Source of the DNA: Apophysomyces variabilis
Taxonomy: Eukaryota; Mucoromycota; Mucoromycetes; Mucorales; Mucoraceae
Assembly (NCBI GenBank): GCA_002749535.1
Contig: MZZL01000398.1
Span: forward strand, 1-64,000
Reading direction: 5' to 3'
Length of the DNA stretch: 64,000 nt
Shown: in pieces, positions 1 through 10,275 of the stretch
Position numbering within the stretch: position 1 is the first letter of the stretch
How the letters are laid out: each line of letters opens with the position of its first letter
Notes under the pieces: generated by a model
Told to the model about the DNA's origin: nothing
Database searches by the model: none
What the model saw: the letters and a program-made list of their open reading frames with translations, nothing else
Position numbers and translations under genes: made by a program

Positions 1-225
1 GATTTGTCATAGAGCGCAAAAGTCTTTGCACACGTACGACTTCTATTTTTGTCAGCCTGCGACTTCATAATGGACGGGGTGCGACATTGATTTCGGGAAA
101 GAGTGTATGCAAATGGTAACCCAACAGCGGCGTTTAAATCTTCGTGAGCCGCGAGCCGGAGTTCGAGTGACTAAACATTGCAGTTTTCTTTTCGGGAAAT
201 ATCATTGACATCCCTCGAGAGACCA

Positions 226-2777
226 ATGTTTAAAAAGACAGCGCGCACTAAGAACATTCGTCGAAAAATAGAGACGAGCGATGATGAAAGTGCCGAAACG
301 ACCGGTATGTTATTCTGTATATGGACACCATCGATCTGAATCGCTCCAGCTGTAGAGTCTATTGTGAAAAAAACAGTGACTTCCAGCGCAGAAAAGAAGA
401 AGAAAAATGTGAAGAAATCGCTCGGGTTAAGTTTTGATCAAGAAGTAATATATCTCTCTATCTCTTTTTTTGTTTGGTGCATTGGCTTGCAACTAGGTAT
501 TAACCTAGCAATAGGAAGAGGGTGACGGCGATGAAACCTTCCAAGTCAAGAAAAGCAATGCCAGCATGCGGTTAAAAGCTAACCGAAAGCTTAAGATACC
601 GACGTACGTATACGAGCGAACAACAGAGTGATCTGATCGAGATGATACCAGGAATGAATTACCCGAAAGATATGAAAACGTTGATATGTCTACTTCAGCA
701 ACGACTTATAGCTCAGAAACACTCGAAGCGCTAAAAGCAAGCACACCGAGAATGCCAGCATCCTTAAAACAAGATGACGATGCATTGCTTGCCGAAAAAT
801 TCCCTAATTCTATAGGAGGCTTGGGCTCTTTAGGGATTCCGGATGCACATACTATCCATGCCGCGAAGAAGAAGCGTGATCTGTTGAGGAAGAATCTGAA
901 AGTGATAGACCAAGAAGATGACTTTATATCGCTTGACGACGTAAGTAGCATGGTTTAATATTACAAGTATACACATGCATTATTATAGAAAAATGAACAT
1001 TCACGTCTGGTACGTGAAGAGGACGAGATCGGGGACGATGGAGAAGCAGGTATCTCAGTTGCGGATAGAATATCACGTAAGGATACTTATCACAACTGGG
1101 CCAACAGAATACGAGCAGTATGTTGGCGAACGTTTAACTTTGAACAAAAGCGCGGCTCAGAAATTGGAAAAAGAGAGGAGACAGGGTGTGCGCGAGTTGA
1201 TTGAAGAAGCACAGGATGAGTTTGACGAGGAATCAGAAGATATGGAGCGATGGGAGAATGATTTGATTAAACATGGTGGTGTAAAGGCAGGACCTAAACA
1301 GACTGAGAGGGATCCTTATGCACCGCCACCTAACTATAAACCCGCCATAAGTACGTTTGGTACGATGACGAAAAGAATTACTCACTTTTTTGCAGTTCCT
1401 GAACAGTCAACACTTCCATCGCTGACTGATGTCTTACGGAAGTTAGAGTTGGCATCTAATGATCTGACGTATAGAATGCAACAATATGAGGCGCAGTATA
1501 CGCAATCACAATCGAAGCTCGATGAATTGAAAACATCACATGCTGCAGTGGGAAAGGAAATAGAACGCGGAAGCATGCGGTACGATTATTTCCAGGAGCT
1601 TACTACGTATGTGAATGATCTGGGCGAGCTTTTGGATGTTAAGGTATACTTTCCGATACTCGACTGGATTCTAATATACTGTTTAGTTCCCTCTTCTGGA
1701 GGAATTGGAGAGAAAAGCACACGATATCATTTCTGCAAGACATGGAGTTATAGTTAAACCTCAAACTGTCAGCGATGATGAAAGTATGGGAGAGGCCAAC
1801 CACACGGACAGTAGTGAGAGGTCATCAAGCCTTGATATGTCAACGCCTTGGGAGGAGCAGCTTGGTAGGTAAAACTTGTGGGTTACCTCCTGCACTATTC
1901 ATAAAAAAGAATCAGATGCCATCCGGACACAGAAAGTAGATGAATTATTTTCGGACGTGAGCGATGAATACAAGGATATACAAGTGGTCAAAGAAAAGTT
2001 TGAAGCTTGGAAGATAATGTATAATGACGATTATAAGAAGGCCTACGGAAGTTTAAGTTTACCTGGAGCTTTTGAGTTTTACGTACGATGCGAATTGGTT
2101 GCATGGGATCCATTCTTGGTAAGATGGAACGCTTGCTGCAGAGCAGCCTATCTCACATTTTCATAGGAACCTATTGAATTTGAAACAATGCATTGGCATA
2201 CTGTTCTGGTGCAGTACGGTGTAACAGAGGACAATGGAGACATTGATGGCGAGCTTTTGAACAAGGTTGTCGAGAAAGTTATGGTGAAGAAGATCAAAAG
2301 TATGGTGGACACCCTGAATCCGACATCAGAAAGAGAAATGCAGAACGCTAGACAGTTACTTCAACAAGTTTCATATTACATTGATACGAATGAGCGAGCA
2401 TACCAGGTAGGAAAAAGTTAGAATACGAAATTTTAGTACGTTTCTGATACCGTATTAGGACTTGGAAGCAGCCATTGAAGACAGATCTCAAAATCGATTT
2501 TAAAAGAGCTCACAGACGGCGTTGTTTTCGATATGTCCAAAGCTCTGTCCTCTAATATAAAACCTAATATAACAATCTCTCAAGCTTTCCAGCTGACGCC
2601 GAATCGGACGGAGTTGCATGCTGCAAATATCCAGAACGTGTAAATTTTTAAAGCAATTTTGTCCTATAAATGGGGAATAGCAGAATGCAAGTGGAACGAG
2701 AAGTTGCCAATCATTTTATCAAATACAAAGCGCAGGCGGTACATGCCATAGCAGACAGGAAAAAGATTCATCGGTAG
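226..2777 (+). CDS. PAXBP1/GCFC-family splicing factor (GC-rich sequence DNA-binding factor-like)
   Basis: Multi-exon gene. The start MFKKTARTKNIRRK at 226 matches the conserved basic N-terminus of PAXBP1/GCFC proteins, and exon 1 ends at 304 before a gtatgt donor. Downstream exons encode an acidic stretch, a coiled-coil segment around 1410-1640, and the GCFC core from about 1945 (FSDVSDEYKDIQVVKEKFEAW, then a LPGAFEFYVRCELVAWDP stretch). The last exon ends with a TAG at 2775-2777. Several short introns interrupt the frame (for example near 950-1000 and 2100-2170). Family members associate with the spliceosome and the lariat-spliceosome disassembly machinery (Ntr1/GCFC2 relatives) in the nucleus; that role is transferred from the family. 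Individual inner splice sites were not all resolved. It converges on the Pop7 gene, with only about 30 bp between stop codons. Confidence 0.82.
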
Positions 2778-2807
2778 ATTAGTATACTACGTTTGACAGA
2801 AGTGTTT

Positions 2808-3432
2808 TTATTTATGCTTTGTTCTATTACGTGAGGGATGACTTGTCATTGGCCGAGATGCTTGCTGTAGCTCAACAAGTCCTGCTTTGGCTATGATTTG
2901 AATATGGATAGCTGAATTTAACCGTTCTTGTGTCTCAATGTCTTTATCCTGTTGTATAAATCAATATCTTGATGATGCTGCGAAATGAATGTAATTTTCG
3001 TACCATGTCCTCTGGTATGATATCGTCGATCAAGGCCACTGTTTTTGTGGTTGGTTTCACGTCGACATGGTAACTCAAAGCTTCCTGCGCTGCCAATGCA
3101 GTATTGATTGCCCTGCATATCATTGCGCCTAAACCGTGTATAGTGATGACTTTATGTCTAAATTCAAGTTAATGCTAGCTGAGCATCGTTTGTTCAGGTC
3201 TAATTGAATAACATTTACTTTTCATGCACCATTAGTTGTTTGATCCGTTTCACAAGTGCCGGCGTTTTGCTCTTGTGGGATACATATATATCAGTTGGAA
3301 CTGAAGCTGGTCGTAATGGTGCTCGCTTGTGCAATGCACCTATATGAAGTCATTGTTGTTGGATTAGTCATATTATCAAAACGGACTGTGTTCACCTTCT
3401 ATGCGTGCTCTTTTCTTGACTGATTCTTTCAT
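2808..3432 (-). CDS. POP7: RNase P/MRP protein subunit Pop7 (Rpp20), Alba fold
   Basis: Four exons on the minus strand. The start MKESVKKRARIEG is at 3432. Exon 2 carries DIYVSHKSKTPALVKRIKQL, exon 3 carries VITIHGLGAMICRAINTAL, and the last exon carries ERLNSAIHIQIIAKAGLVEL and ends at a TAA at 2808-2810. The order (Lys-rich strand, then the HGLG(A)xIxRAI motif, then the NSAIHI motif) is the signature of Rpp20/Pop7, an Alba-like RNA-binding subunit of RNase P and RNase MRP that acts in tRNA 5' end and pre-rRNA processing in the nucleus. Introns are about 50-70 nt and join codons in frame. The length (about 150 aa) fits the family. It is convergent with the upstream GCFC gene. Confidence 0.85.
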
Positions 3433-4503
3433 AATTCTGGATCACTAAACCGGACACTTGTCAATGAACCTTCCTCTTTTGGATTGCTGTTTAAGATCCT
3501 CTGGGATGGACTGCGTTTTAAGGAGGCAATTGAGGGTCTCCAGCTAACCTTACCAATAGTAGCACCTATGGGGTGGTATCCAACCAATAACTGGATGGTG
3601 AAACGAAAAGCAGCTTTTATCAATGATCTGTCCGGATTTGCCTCTCTTTCTGACAAAAGCTGTTGCCGTTAGTATTCAATTAGAAAACTGCATCTGCCCA
3701 AACCGGGGCTAGTTGATACAGGTTCCGCTTAAAAACGGTTTGTTTTGCTTAACGGTCAAAAGCTCTGTGCCCAAATCGATATCCTCCTTTGGTTCCAGTT
3801 GTAGAGCTGAACAGTAATATTATGTCGATCTGCAATTGAACTCATACAATGGCTGGAGTTTGACAAGTGAGAGAAGGCTCAAGCGACCATTCCATGTTTG
3901 TTCTAACCGATAGCTTGTATTCAGTTCAAAAGTGATGGCCTTTATGTATTTAGCTGTAACAAGGCATGCAATTTAAATCTACAGAGACTCTGTTATCCTT
4001 CAACATGACCTGTACAGGAAGAAGGTAATTGCCTAGTGGAGATCTTTTACGCAAAACCATAGTGCCTCCATAAGAGTGTGTTGTCTCCATTCAGTGCATA
4101 GAATTATTCCAGACTATATAATAGAGCCATATTACGTGATATTCATCGTAACTGCAAAGAGTAAGCAGGAAACTATATATTCTGAAGGATATAGTGTTTA
4201 AGCTAAGCATTATTTGTTTCTGCCATAGCTGATATATTTTGTCTGATAGCACAGACGTAGTCTCTTTCATGAACACAATATTCGATTTTTGATTAGCATA
4301 CAATATCATTCCATAGCAATTACTTAGCTGATGTAACAAAGAGTTCGAATAGAACACAAAATCGTTATAGTATAGCATCTTGTCCAATAAAGTTATTGGA
4401 CGAATTCGCCGCATTCCCAAATTAAGAACCAAGCCATCAAAAATCATTCGGCTGTTTATCACACAAAATTTGTAGGGTAACAGCTTCTTCTTCGTTTTTG
4501 ACC
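3433..4503. other. Intergenic, about 1.07 kb, no recognised gene
   Basis: Lies between the divergent Pop7 and Ctk3 starts, so it should contain both promoters. Short frames are open on both strands at 3429-3672 and a minus-strand frame is open at 4091-4552. None shows a recognisable motif or a plausible splice structure. Part of it may be old transposon sequence. Confidence 0.5.
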
Positions 4504-5964
4504 ATGGCCGAAGAGTCAGATCCTTTCGAATGTCGTTTAAACTTCCTAGCACTACTGAATAAGCTTAACGCATCTCAACAATCGATTTACAAAGTGGCAA
4601 ATTATGCCATGCGACACCGACGATTAGCGGAAGACCTATACAGCTGCCTGATAGACGAACTTGACAAGGTAACCTATCCTTCTGCTGAAGCTTTTTGCTA
4701 TCCTTTTTTTCCCTCTTTTTTTCTTTCTTTATTGTCTTGTTTTTCTTTTCTTTACTTCTGTGCTTTGAATTACTTGATTAGCTGTATTTCGTTCGACGGT
4801 ATGTGCACTCGTAGCATATGACGTGGAGTTAAAGAACCAGACGGGTCCATGAACTAGCTAAACGTTACGGCAGCAAACCAGAAAGAAAAAGAGGAACAGC
4901 ATAATCGGTTGGTACATAAAGAGGGAGGGAGGGAGAGTGGAGAAAGAGAGAGTCACTTCTTGATAGCAGAGAATGGAAGGAGCGCGGGTGTGCATCTGCG
5001 AGAGAGAGAGAGAGAGAGAGACAAAAAGAAAAAAGAGGCAGACGCGTATACAAGCACCATACTAGAACTTTGATTTTTTTTTTCTTTTAATGAACATAAA
5101 AGACCAAAACACAAACCTTAGAGGCGTCTAATGATACCTTTTATTTTTTCTTACTTTGTGAACGCATACGGTTTGAACTGACATCAGCTTCTTGTCTCTG
5201 ACCTTCTTTCTTTTCGAATGCACTTTTAGGCGTCCTTAAACGCCCGGCTAAACATCATTTATGTGTTCGATGCCATCTTTTCGGCAAGCCTGAAATCGCG
5301 GTTTACCGGTTACGTGGATCTCACAAGACGAGATCTACCACGCATCATACAAGCAGTTGTACCTAACGATCCAAAAGGAGTCGTCAATATTCCTAACACA
5401 CGCAAGGTAAAAGCCTGAAACTATATTCAGTCTTCATGCAGATCTGACCGTTCATGCGTACTCTCATGATCAGATTTTAACACATTGGAAGCAAAAATGC
5501 ATTTTCAATGCTAGCGAGATTGAACAAGCTGAGAAACCATTGCTAGAACGTGAAGCGAGGTATGCAGAATAAGGCATAAACGTTGTCTGTATCCCAACAA
5601 TGACTTACGCTGTCCAGTAGCGTGGGCTCAACCACAAGTAGTGATGGATTTTCAAGAGAAGACATTTTACGGCGAATGGAAGAAGACCGAGAACGGGTAA
5701 GATGGGATAGAGCAAATGTCAGACGACTGAACAGCAGGGATATAGCATAAAAAGCTGCGCGAAGAAATCTGGATACGGTCTGCTGAAGAAGCAAATGATG
5801 CAGAATTCGAACAGATATGGGAGACAACAGATGCTTTAGATCCAGAAACAGACTATGAAGTTATGATGGTGCAAAACATGATGCGGTTGCCACATTATGC
5901 CTGGCATCTTATGTTGTCTCAACGTAGCCACGACCAGAAAAATGAAGCAGAGTGTGTCTTATGA
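4504..5964 (+). CDS. CTK3: CTD kinase subunit gamma Ctk3 (CID-like domain)
   Basis: The start MAEESDPFECRLNFL is at 4504. Exon 1 contains LLNKLNASQQSIYKVANYA, and after a long T-rich intron (from about 4669 to 5230) the next exon contains ASLNARLNIIYVFDAIF. These are the first helices of the Ctk3 CTD-interacting-like domain. Further exons start at ILTHWKQK (about 5474) and SVGSTTSSDGF (about 5620). The C-terminal exon ends at a TGA at 5962-5964. Ctk3 is the gamma subunit of CTDK-I, the Ctk1-cyclin kinase that phosphorylates Ser2 of the RNA polymerase II C-terminal domain. The first intron is unusually long for this window and holds a GA microsatellite near 5000. The pogo transposon is inserted about 190 bp downstream of the stop. 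Confidence 0.85.
5000..5021. repeat. (GA)n microsatellite in Ctk3 intron 1
   Basis: An uninterrupted AG dinucleotide run of about 22 bp, inside a longer purine-rich stretch (about 4918-5045) of the long first intron of the Ctk3 gene. Confidence 0.9.
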
Positions 5965-6155
5965 GTGTAAGAAATCGTTAACATTGTAATATCACTATCT
6001 TTTTTCCCTTTCCCGTACCCATCACCATCTTAAAATCACGCCGAAATAAACTGGTTATGCCTAATAACACGGATCTCTCAAAATATCCATCATTCGAAAT
6101 GTGAATTATATTCCTGTGCTTCTAAATGATGTTGGCTTAAGAGAAATTGTTATTA

Positions 6156-6182
6156 CAGTGCCCCCTCATTAATTTCAATGCC
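6156..6182 (+). repeat. Left terminal inverted repeat of pogo element
   Basis: Reads CAGTGCCCCCTCATTAATTT and continues CAATGCC. It matches the reverse complement of 8346-8373 with a few mismatches and one gap, and is preceded by the TA duplication. Confidence 0.88.
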
Positions 6183-6426
6183 TTGGTTAGAGCAGACAGA
6201 TTGAAGTAAGTGGGGGGTGAAATTAAAGGGAAGATGCAATCAGTCAATGTAGTACAAAGGTTAAGGTTATCCATAAGCATTGGCTATCACTAACAGTGAC
6301 TCATTTGCATTCTATGATGACTTTTTGAGTCATTTTTTATATACAGGCTGCCATAGTTATGATTTCTTCTAATATATAAATGAAGTGTTGATACCATACG
6401 AAAATGAATTAAATTTCACAAGGAAA

Positions 6427-8162
6427 ATGACAGAAAATTATATCTCGCTGACTATTGCTCAAAGAATGGCAATTTTTAAGAAGAAAACCGAGAAGCCAAG
6501 TTTAACAAATGCGCAATTGGCCGCCTGGGCTAAAGAGGAGTTCAAGTTGCCAAAGCTGCCCAACGTCACTACCATATCGAAACTTTTGAAGTGGGCCCGT
6601 GAAGATAAAGAAGATAATGCCATCCAATGGAAAAAGAGGCGGCGTAGTGGCGCCCATTCGGTATCAACTCCATATATTATTATTAAATATGACTTACAGT
6701 TAGTATTATAGAAATTAGAAGAAGCTTTGGCACTCTGGATCCAGATTGCAGAACAAAACAATATCCAGACAAAATGGGATATGATCAAAAAGGCTGGTCA
6801 AAAAATAGCAGACAAGTTGCAAATCCCTGCAGATGAACGCATCAAGTTCTCCAATGGCTGGCAACATCGTTTTCAAAAGCGGTATAGTCTTGGGGTACAT
6901 AGAATCCATGGTGAAGCAGGTGCCGTTGATGAAGAAGCAATAGCAGCCTCCATCACATCAATCAGGTCCAAAATTGCTTCTTATCATCCTTGCGATGTAT
7001 ACAATATGGATGAGACAGCATTATACTACAATGAACCACCCACTACAACAATTTCTACGGCACCCATTCTGGGGAGAAAGGCTGACAAGACGAGACTTAC
7101 GGTCGCTATTACCGTTAATAGCGATGGTAGTGATATAAGACACCCACTAATTATTGGAAAACATGAGAAGCCAAGATGCTTTGGAGGCAAACCAGGTAAT
7201 AGGGCTGTTTAAACTTGAAGGACTTCGCTAACAAAAAAATATAGCCCATCTTCTAGGTTTTCATCAATACTTTTTTAACTCGACTTCTTGGATGACACGA
7301 GATATATTTAGAATGTACCTGATGTGTTTCGATGACTCTATGCGTGAAAAAGGTCGAAAGGTACTTCTGCTACTCGACAACTTTTCTGGTCATTGATGTC
7401 AATACAAGACAACAAACATTGAGTTGCTCTATCTTCCTCCAAACACGACTGCAAGAATGCAACCTTTGGATGCTGGTATAATTCGAACTTTTAAAGCTCA
7501 TTATCGGTAATGCAAAAGTGCAACTAAAATTGAACGTCACTTACTATTCATTTAGAAATTTACAATATGAAAGAGCCTATAATGCTATTACATTAAAGGT
7601 GCGTGGACTGCAGCCAGTAGAAAACCCCTTTAAAGTCGACCAACGTCATGCAATGAGGTGGATTGTGATGGCTCTGGGGAAAGTCACCAAAGAAACAGTA
7701 CAGAACTGCTGGCGGAAGACCAAATTAACTGGCGACGACAATGTTGATGATTCCAGCGAACCTCAAGAATGCAAAGCTGTCAAAGAGCAACTTATGCTGC
7801 ACTGCCAAGGCATCTATGGTCCAGATGTTGCTGGAGAACTCAACATAGACTTGGAGCTGGTTGAGGAACGCAAAGCAGTTCGGCTGCAAAGTGAGGACGA
7901 CATTATCGACGCGCTTCTGATGGAAAAAGAGATTGAGGCTATGGATGAGGCGCCACAAGAAGAAGAAAAAGACGATAACAATGTTATCAAGCTCTCTTCA
8001 AGAGAAAAGCTTGCGAAGGTTAACGAAGTCATATTTTTTCTTGATGAAGAGACCCATGGGGACCTGAAAAATCAACTGCGAACATTACGTGATGAACTTC
8101 ATAGAAATTGCCTTAGAAGCCAAACTCAATCTTTGATTACTTCACATTTTTCTAAGCAATAA
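6427..8162 (+). pseudogene. pogo/Tigger-like DDE transposase with one in-frame TGA
   Basis: Four exons can be joined in one frame: 6427-6660, 6712-7195, 7245-7506 and 7556-8162 (1587 nt, 529 codons including the stop). The N-terminus is a CENP-B/Psq-type helix-turn-helix (LTIAQRMAIFKKK through NVTTISKLLKW). Next comes a CENP-B-type second HTH (ALALWIQIAEQNN through FSNGWQHRFQKRY), then the catalytic core. Asp 1 is in VYNMDETALYY, Asp 2 in LLLLDNFSGH, and Asp 3 in MQPLDAGIIRTFK. The only break is a TGA at 7394-7396, directly after the second-Asp motif. No GT-AG intron of plausible size removes it, so I call it a pseudogene; a recent mutation or sequencing error is possible. The C-terminal exon is acidic, as usual for the family. 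Confidence 0.85.
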
Positions 8163-8345
8163 ATGCATTGCCAGTAGTTATTACATATGACAGTATACCA
8201 ATATCTTGCTTTTGAAGAAAACCTCGATTCCATTTCAACCCCCCTTAGACATTGAATCTTGAACTTAGCGAAGGGTTGAAAATTTTCATAAGTGTTTTTT
8301 CCCGGAATCTCAACATCATTAAAGTAGGCGGGGGTTGACACTATC

Positions 8346-8373
8346 GGGGATTGAAATTAACTAGGGGGGACTG
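8346..8373 (-). repeat. Right terminal inverted repeat of pogo element
   Basis: Its reverse complement begins CAGTCCCCCCTAGTTAATTT, pairing with the left terminus. It is followed by TA at 8374-8375. Confidence 0.88.
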
Positions 8374-8734
8374 TACCTTGTCTACCTTTTTAAGAAGCTA
8401 CGCATGTTAAAGTCTCTGCTTGTACATACTTAGTTTCCTGTAACAACGATCGGTAGGAGGTACGTGCGAGCATTGATAAAGAAGATGACATAATAATAGA
8501 CAAATCACATTTTAGACAACAGCGGAAGTTTCGTGCGAACTACGCTTTCTGTTCCATAGAGTAACTGGGAAAGCTGGCATAGTATTTATACGATAATTCT
8601 AAGGCGAGGGAGAGAGAGAAGGGGGGTTGATTTTAAATATCTTATACAAAAATGTGCCATACGAGGGATTCGACCCGGCAAAATTAGATGGATTCGTATA
8701 GTTTGTACAGAGATGGTCTATTTTCTACATATGC
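8374..8734. other. Intergenic between transposon and Sua5
   Basis: About 360 bp downstream of the Sua5 stop. A short purine-rich run (about 8600-8625) is the only notable feature; no gene seen. Confidence 0.5.
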
Positions 8735-9991
8735 TTACAGTTCTACGACTTTAGATGCAGCTTTCCTCAGTCGGTTCATCACAGCCATTCCTTCGTGCGT
8801 CTCAGCAATACCTTCGACGAATATAAAGTCTACTGAACGAGAATCCAGTTCACGTAGACCTTTGAACATGCTTCTCGCTACTTCTTCAGGATGACCACAG
8901 CGTCCCATTCGCAGTGAGATACACTCAATACCATTTTCGGCTTTAACTTCTTCCCATTGAGCAGATTCCTCTTCAGAGCTGGTGCAAAGGATGCCAACGC
9001 GGGTAACGCCAACTCCATTTTGTTGCAATCCCGCTAATTCTTTACGCCAGACGGATTGGAATTGAGTGTGAGAGGTCGGGTTATCGTTTCGTTCGATCAA
9101 GATGACCATCGCTTCGGGGGAGTAGTGGCGATATTTCATACCAGGCGTTGTAGGAGCAAGCTCGAGTGCCTTGTCCACAAAATGCTTACGGTATACTTGT
9201 AAGCCTTCCATGCCTGGAAGCGCACGAAGTGTTTCGTAAGTGACACCTCCCGGTCGAAGAATGGCTGGCGGGTTACGTAATCCATCCAGAACGGTACTTT
9301 CGACACCCACATCACAAGCACCGCCATCCAGGATCAGAGGGATTCGACCACGCAAATCATCCAAGACATGGCTTGCCAGCGTTGGCGATGGTTTACCTGA
9401 TGAGTTTGCTGACGGAGCAGCCAGTGGGAACCCGCAGGCATCGATAAGAGCGCGAGCAACAGGATGAGATGGAAAGCGGACAGCGACAGTCGGTTGATTG
9501 CAGGTCACGGAGGAAGGAATAATAGACGATTTGGGAAGGATAAGTGTTAATGGACCAGGCCAGCATTGATTGATCACAGGGAGATAGACTGAGGGAATAT
9601 CGTTGTTTGGAAGGATACTTTTCAGCATGTCAATAGAAGAAACATGGACAATCAATGGGTTATCCTGTGGACGATTCTTTGCTGCAAAAATCTTGGCTAC
9701 TGCATTGGCTTGTAATGCGTTGGCTGCCAGACCATAAACGGTTTCTGTTGGTATACCGACTGCTTCTCCTTCCTTCAGACACTGTACTGCTTTGTCGATC
9801 GCAGCTTGATCGTCCACATTAGTTACGATCGATTTCGCATTTCGACTTGTAAACTCTGCACAGTTGGAATTTTCGAGAACAAAATTTGCAGGGTTAACTG
9901 GTAAGACTTGCGTATTCATTGTCAACGTGTGCAATGAACGATGAGTGTGGAAATAACGGCGAAAAGGTCCAAGCAGAACCAAAGCTCGCAT
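8735..9991 (-). CDS. SUA5: Threonylcarbamoyl-AMP synthase (Sua5/YrdC/YciO)
   Basis: A single uninterrupted 418-codon frame. The YrdC domain contains the substrate-binding region GEAVGIPTETVYGLAANAL, the KNRPQDNPLIVHV motif, CWPGPLTLIL, VAVRFPSHPVARALI and PLAAPSANSSGKPSPT. It is followed by STVLDG and AILRPGGVT and a C-terminal Sua5 domain (TPGMKYRHYSPEA, VEGI). The enzyme makes threonylcarbamoyl-AMP from threonine, bicarbonate and ATP for t6A37 of ANN-decoding tRNAs. The first 24 residues are Arg/Leu-rich and free of acidic residues, like a mitochondrial presequence; a second in-frame ATG at 9919 would give a form lacking it. It is one of the few intronless genes here. Confidence 0.93.
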   Translation of the reverse strand: MRALVLLGPFRRYFHTHRSLHTLTMNTQVLPVNPANFVLENSNCAEFTSRNAKSIVTNVDDQAAIDKAVQCLKEGEAVGIPTETVYGLAANALQANAVAKIFAAKNRPQDNPLIVHVSSIDMLKSILPNNDIPSVYLPVINQCWPGPLTLILPKSSIIPSSVTCNQPTVAVRFPSHPVARALIDACGFPLAAPSANSSGKPSPTLASHVLDDLRGRIPLILDGGACDVGVESTVLDGLRNPPAILRPGGVTYETLRALPGMEGLQVYRKHFVDKALELAPTTPGMKYRHYSPEAMVILIERNDNPTSHTQFQSVWRKELAGLQQNGVGVTRVGILCTSSEEESAQWEEVKAENGIECISLRMGRCGHPEEVARSMFKGLRELDSRSVDFIFVEGIAETHEGMAVMNRLRKAASKVVEL

Positions 9992-10275
9992 AGAAAGACG
10001 CTGTTGTTTTTACCCTTTTAAAGTCCCGCCATTTTGGGTTCTTTTCCCCGCTAAGCCTCTGCAGCAAGGACACCGATTCATGTCGTGCCTGACAAAACCT
10101 ATTGCCAATTGGATACAAGAGGCCAAAATTTTGTAGCATAAAGCACTGCATCCATTACTTAGATAAATAACGTTTAGATATTCTGATACATGCAGAATTG
10201 TGTATGTGAGAGAGTCAAACGCTAATACTAGCGGATCTAATCTGATGCAGGTATTTTATTCCTTCTAAATGCGTT

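Larger units (their letters stand above)
6156..8373 (+). mobile_element. Complete pogo/Tigger-type DNA transposon
   Basis: A 2218-bp element bounded by imperfect terminal inverted repeats beginning CAGTGCCCCCTC on the left (6156) and ending in the complement of CAGTCCCCCCTAG on the right (8373). It is flanked on both sides by TA (6154-6155 and 8374-8375), the target duplication typical of Tc1/mariner/pogo elements. It contains one gene in the forward direction encoding a CENP-B/Tigger-like DDE transposase with introns. Extra copies of the G-tract/TTGAAAT terminal motif occur inside both ends. It sits in the short gap between Ctk3 and Sua5. Termini and duplication are seen directly; the superfamily rests on the transposase motifs and the TA target. 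Confidence 0.88.

Noticed and set aside
4091..4552. 153-codon minus-strand frame overlapping the Ctk3 start
   Set aside because: No motif, overlaps a well-supported gene start, and composition is hydrophobic/AT-driven.
8655..8690. tRNA T-arm-like word (GGGATTCGACCCGG)
   Set aside because: No matching acceptor stem, D-arm or anticodon arm could be built on either strand.
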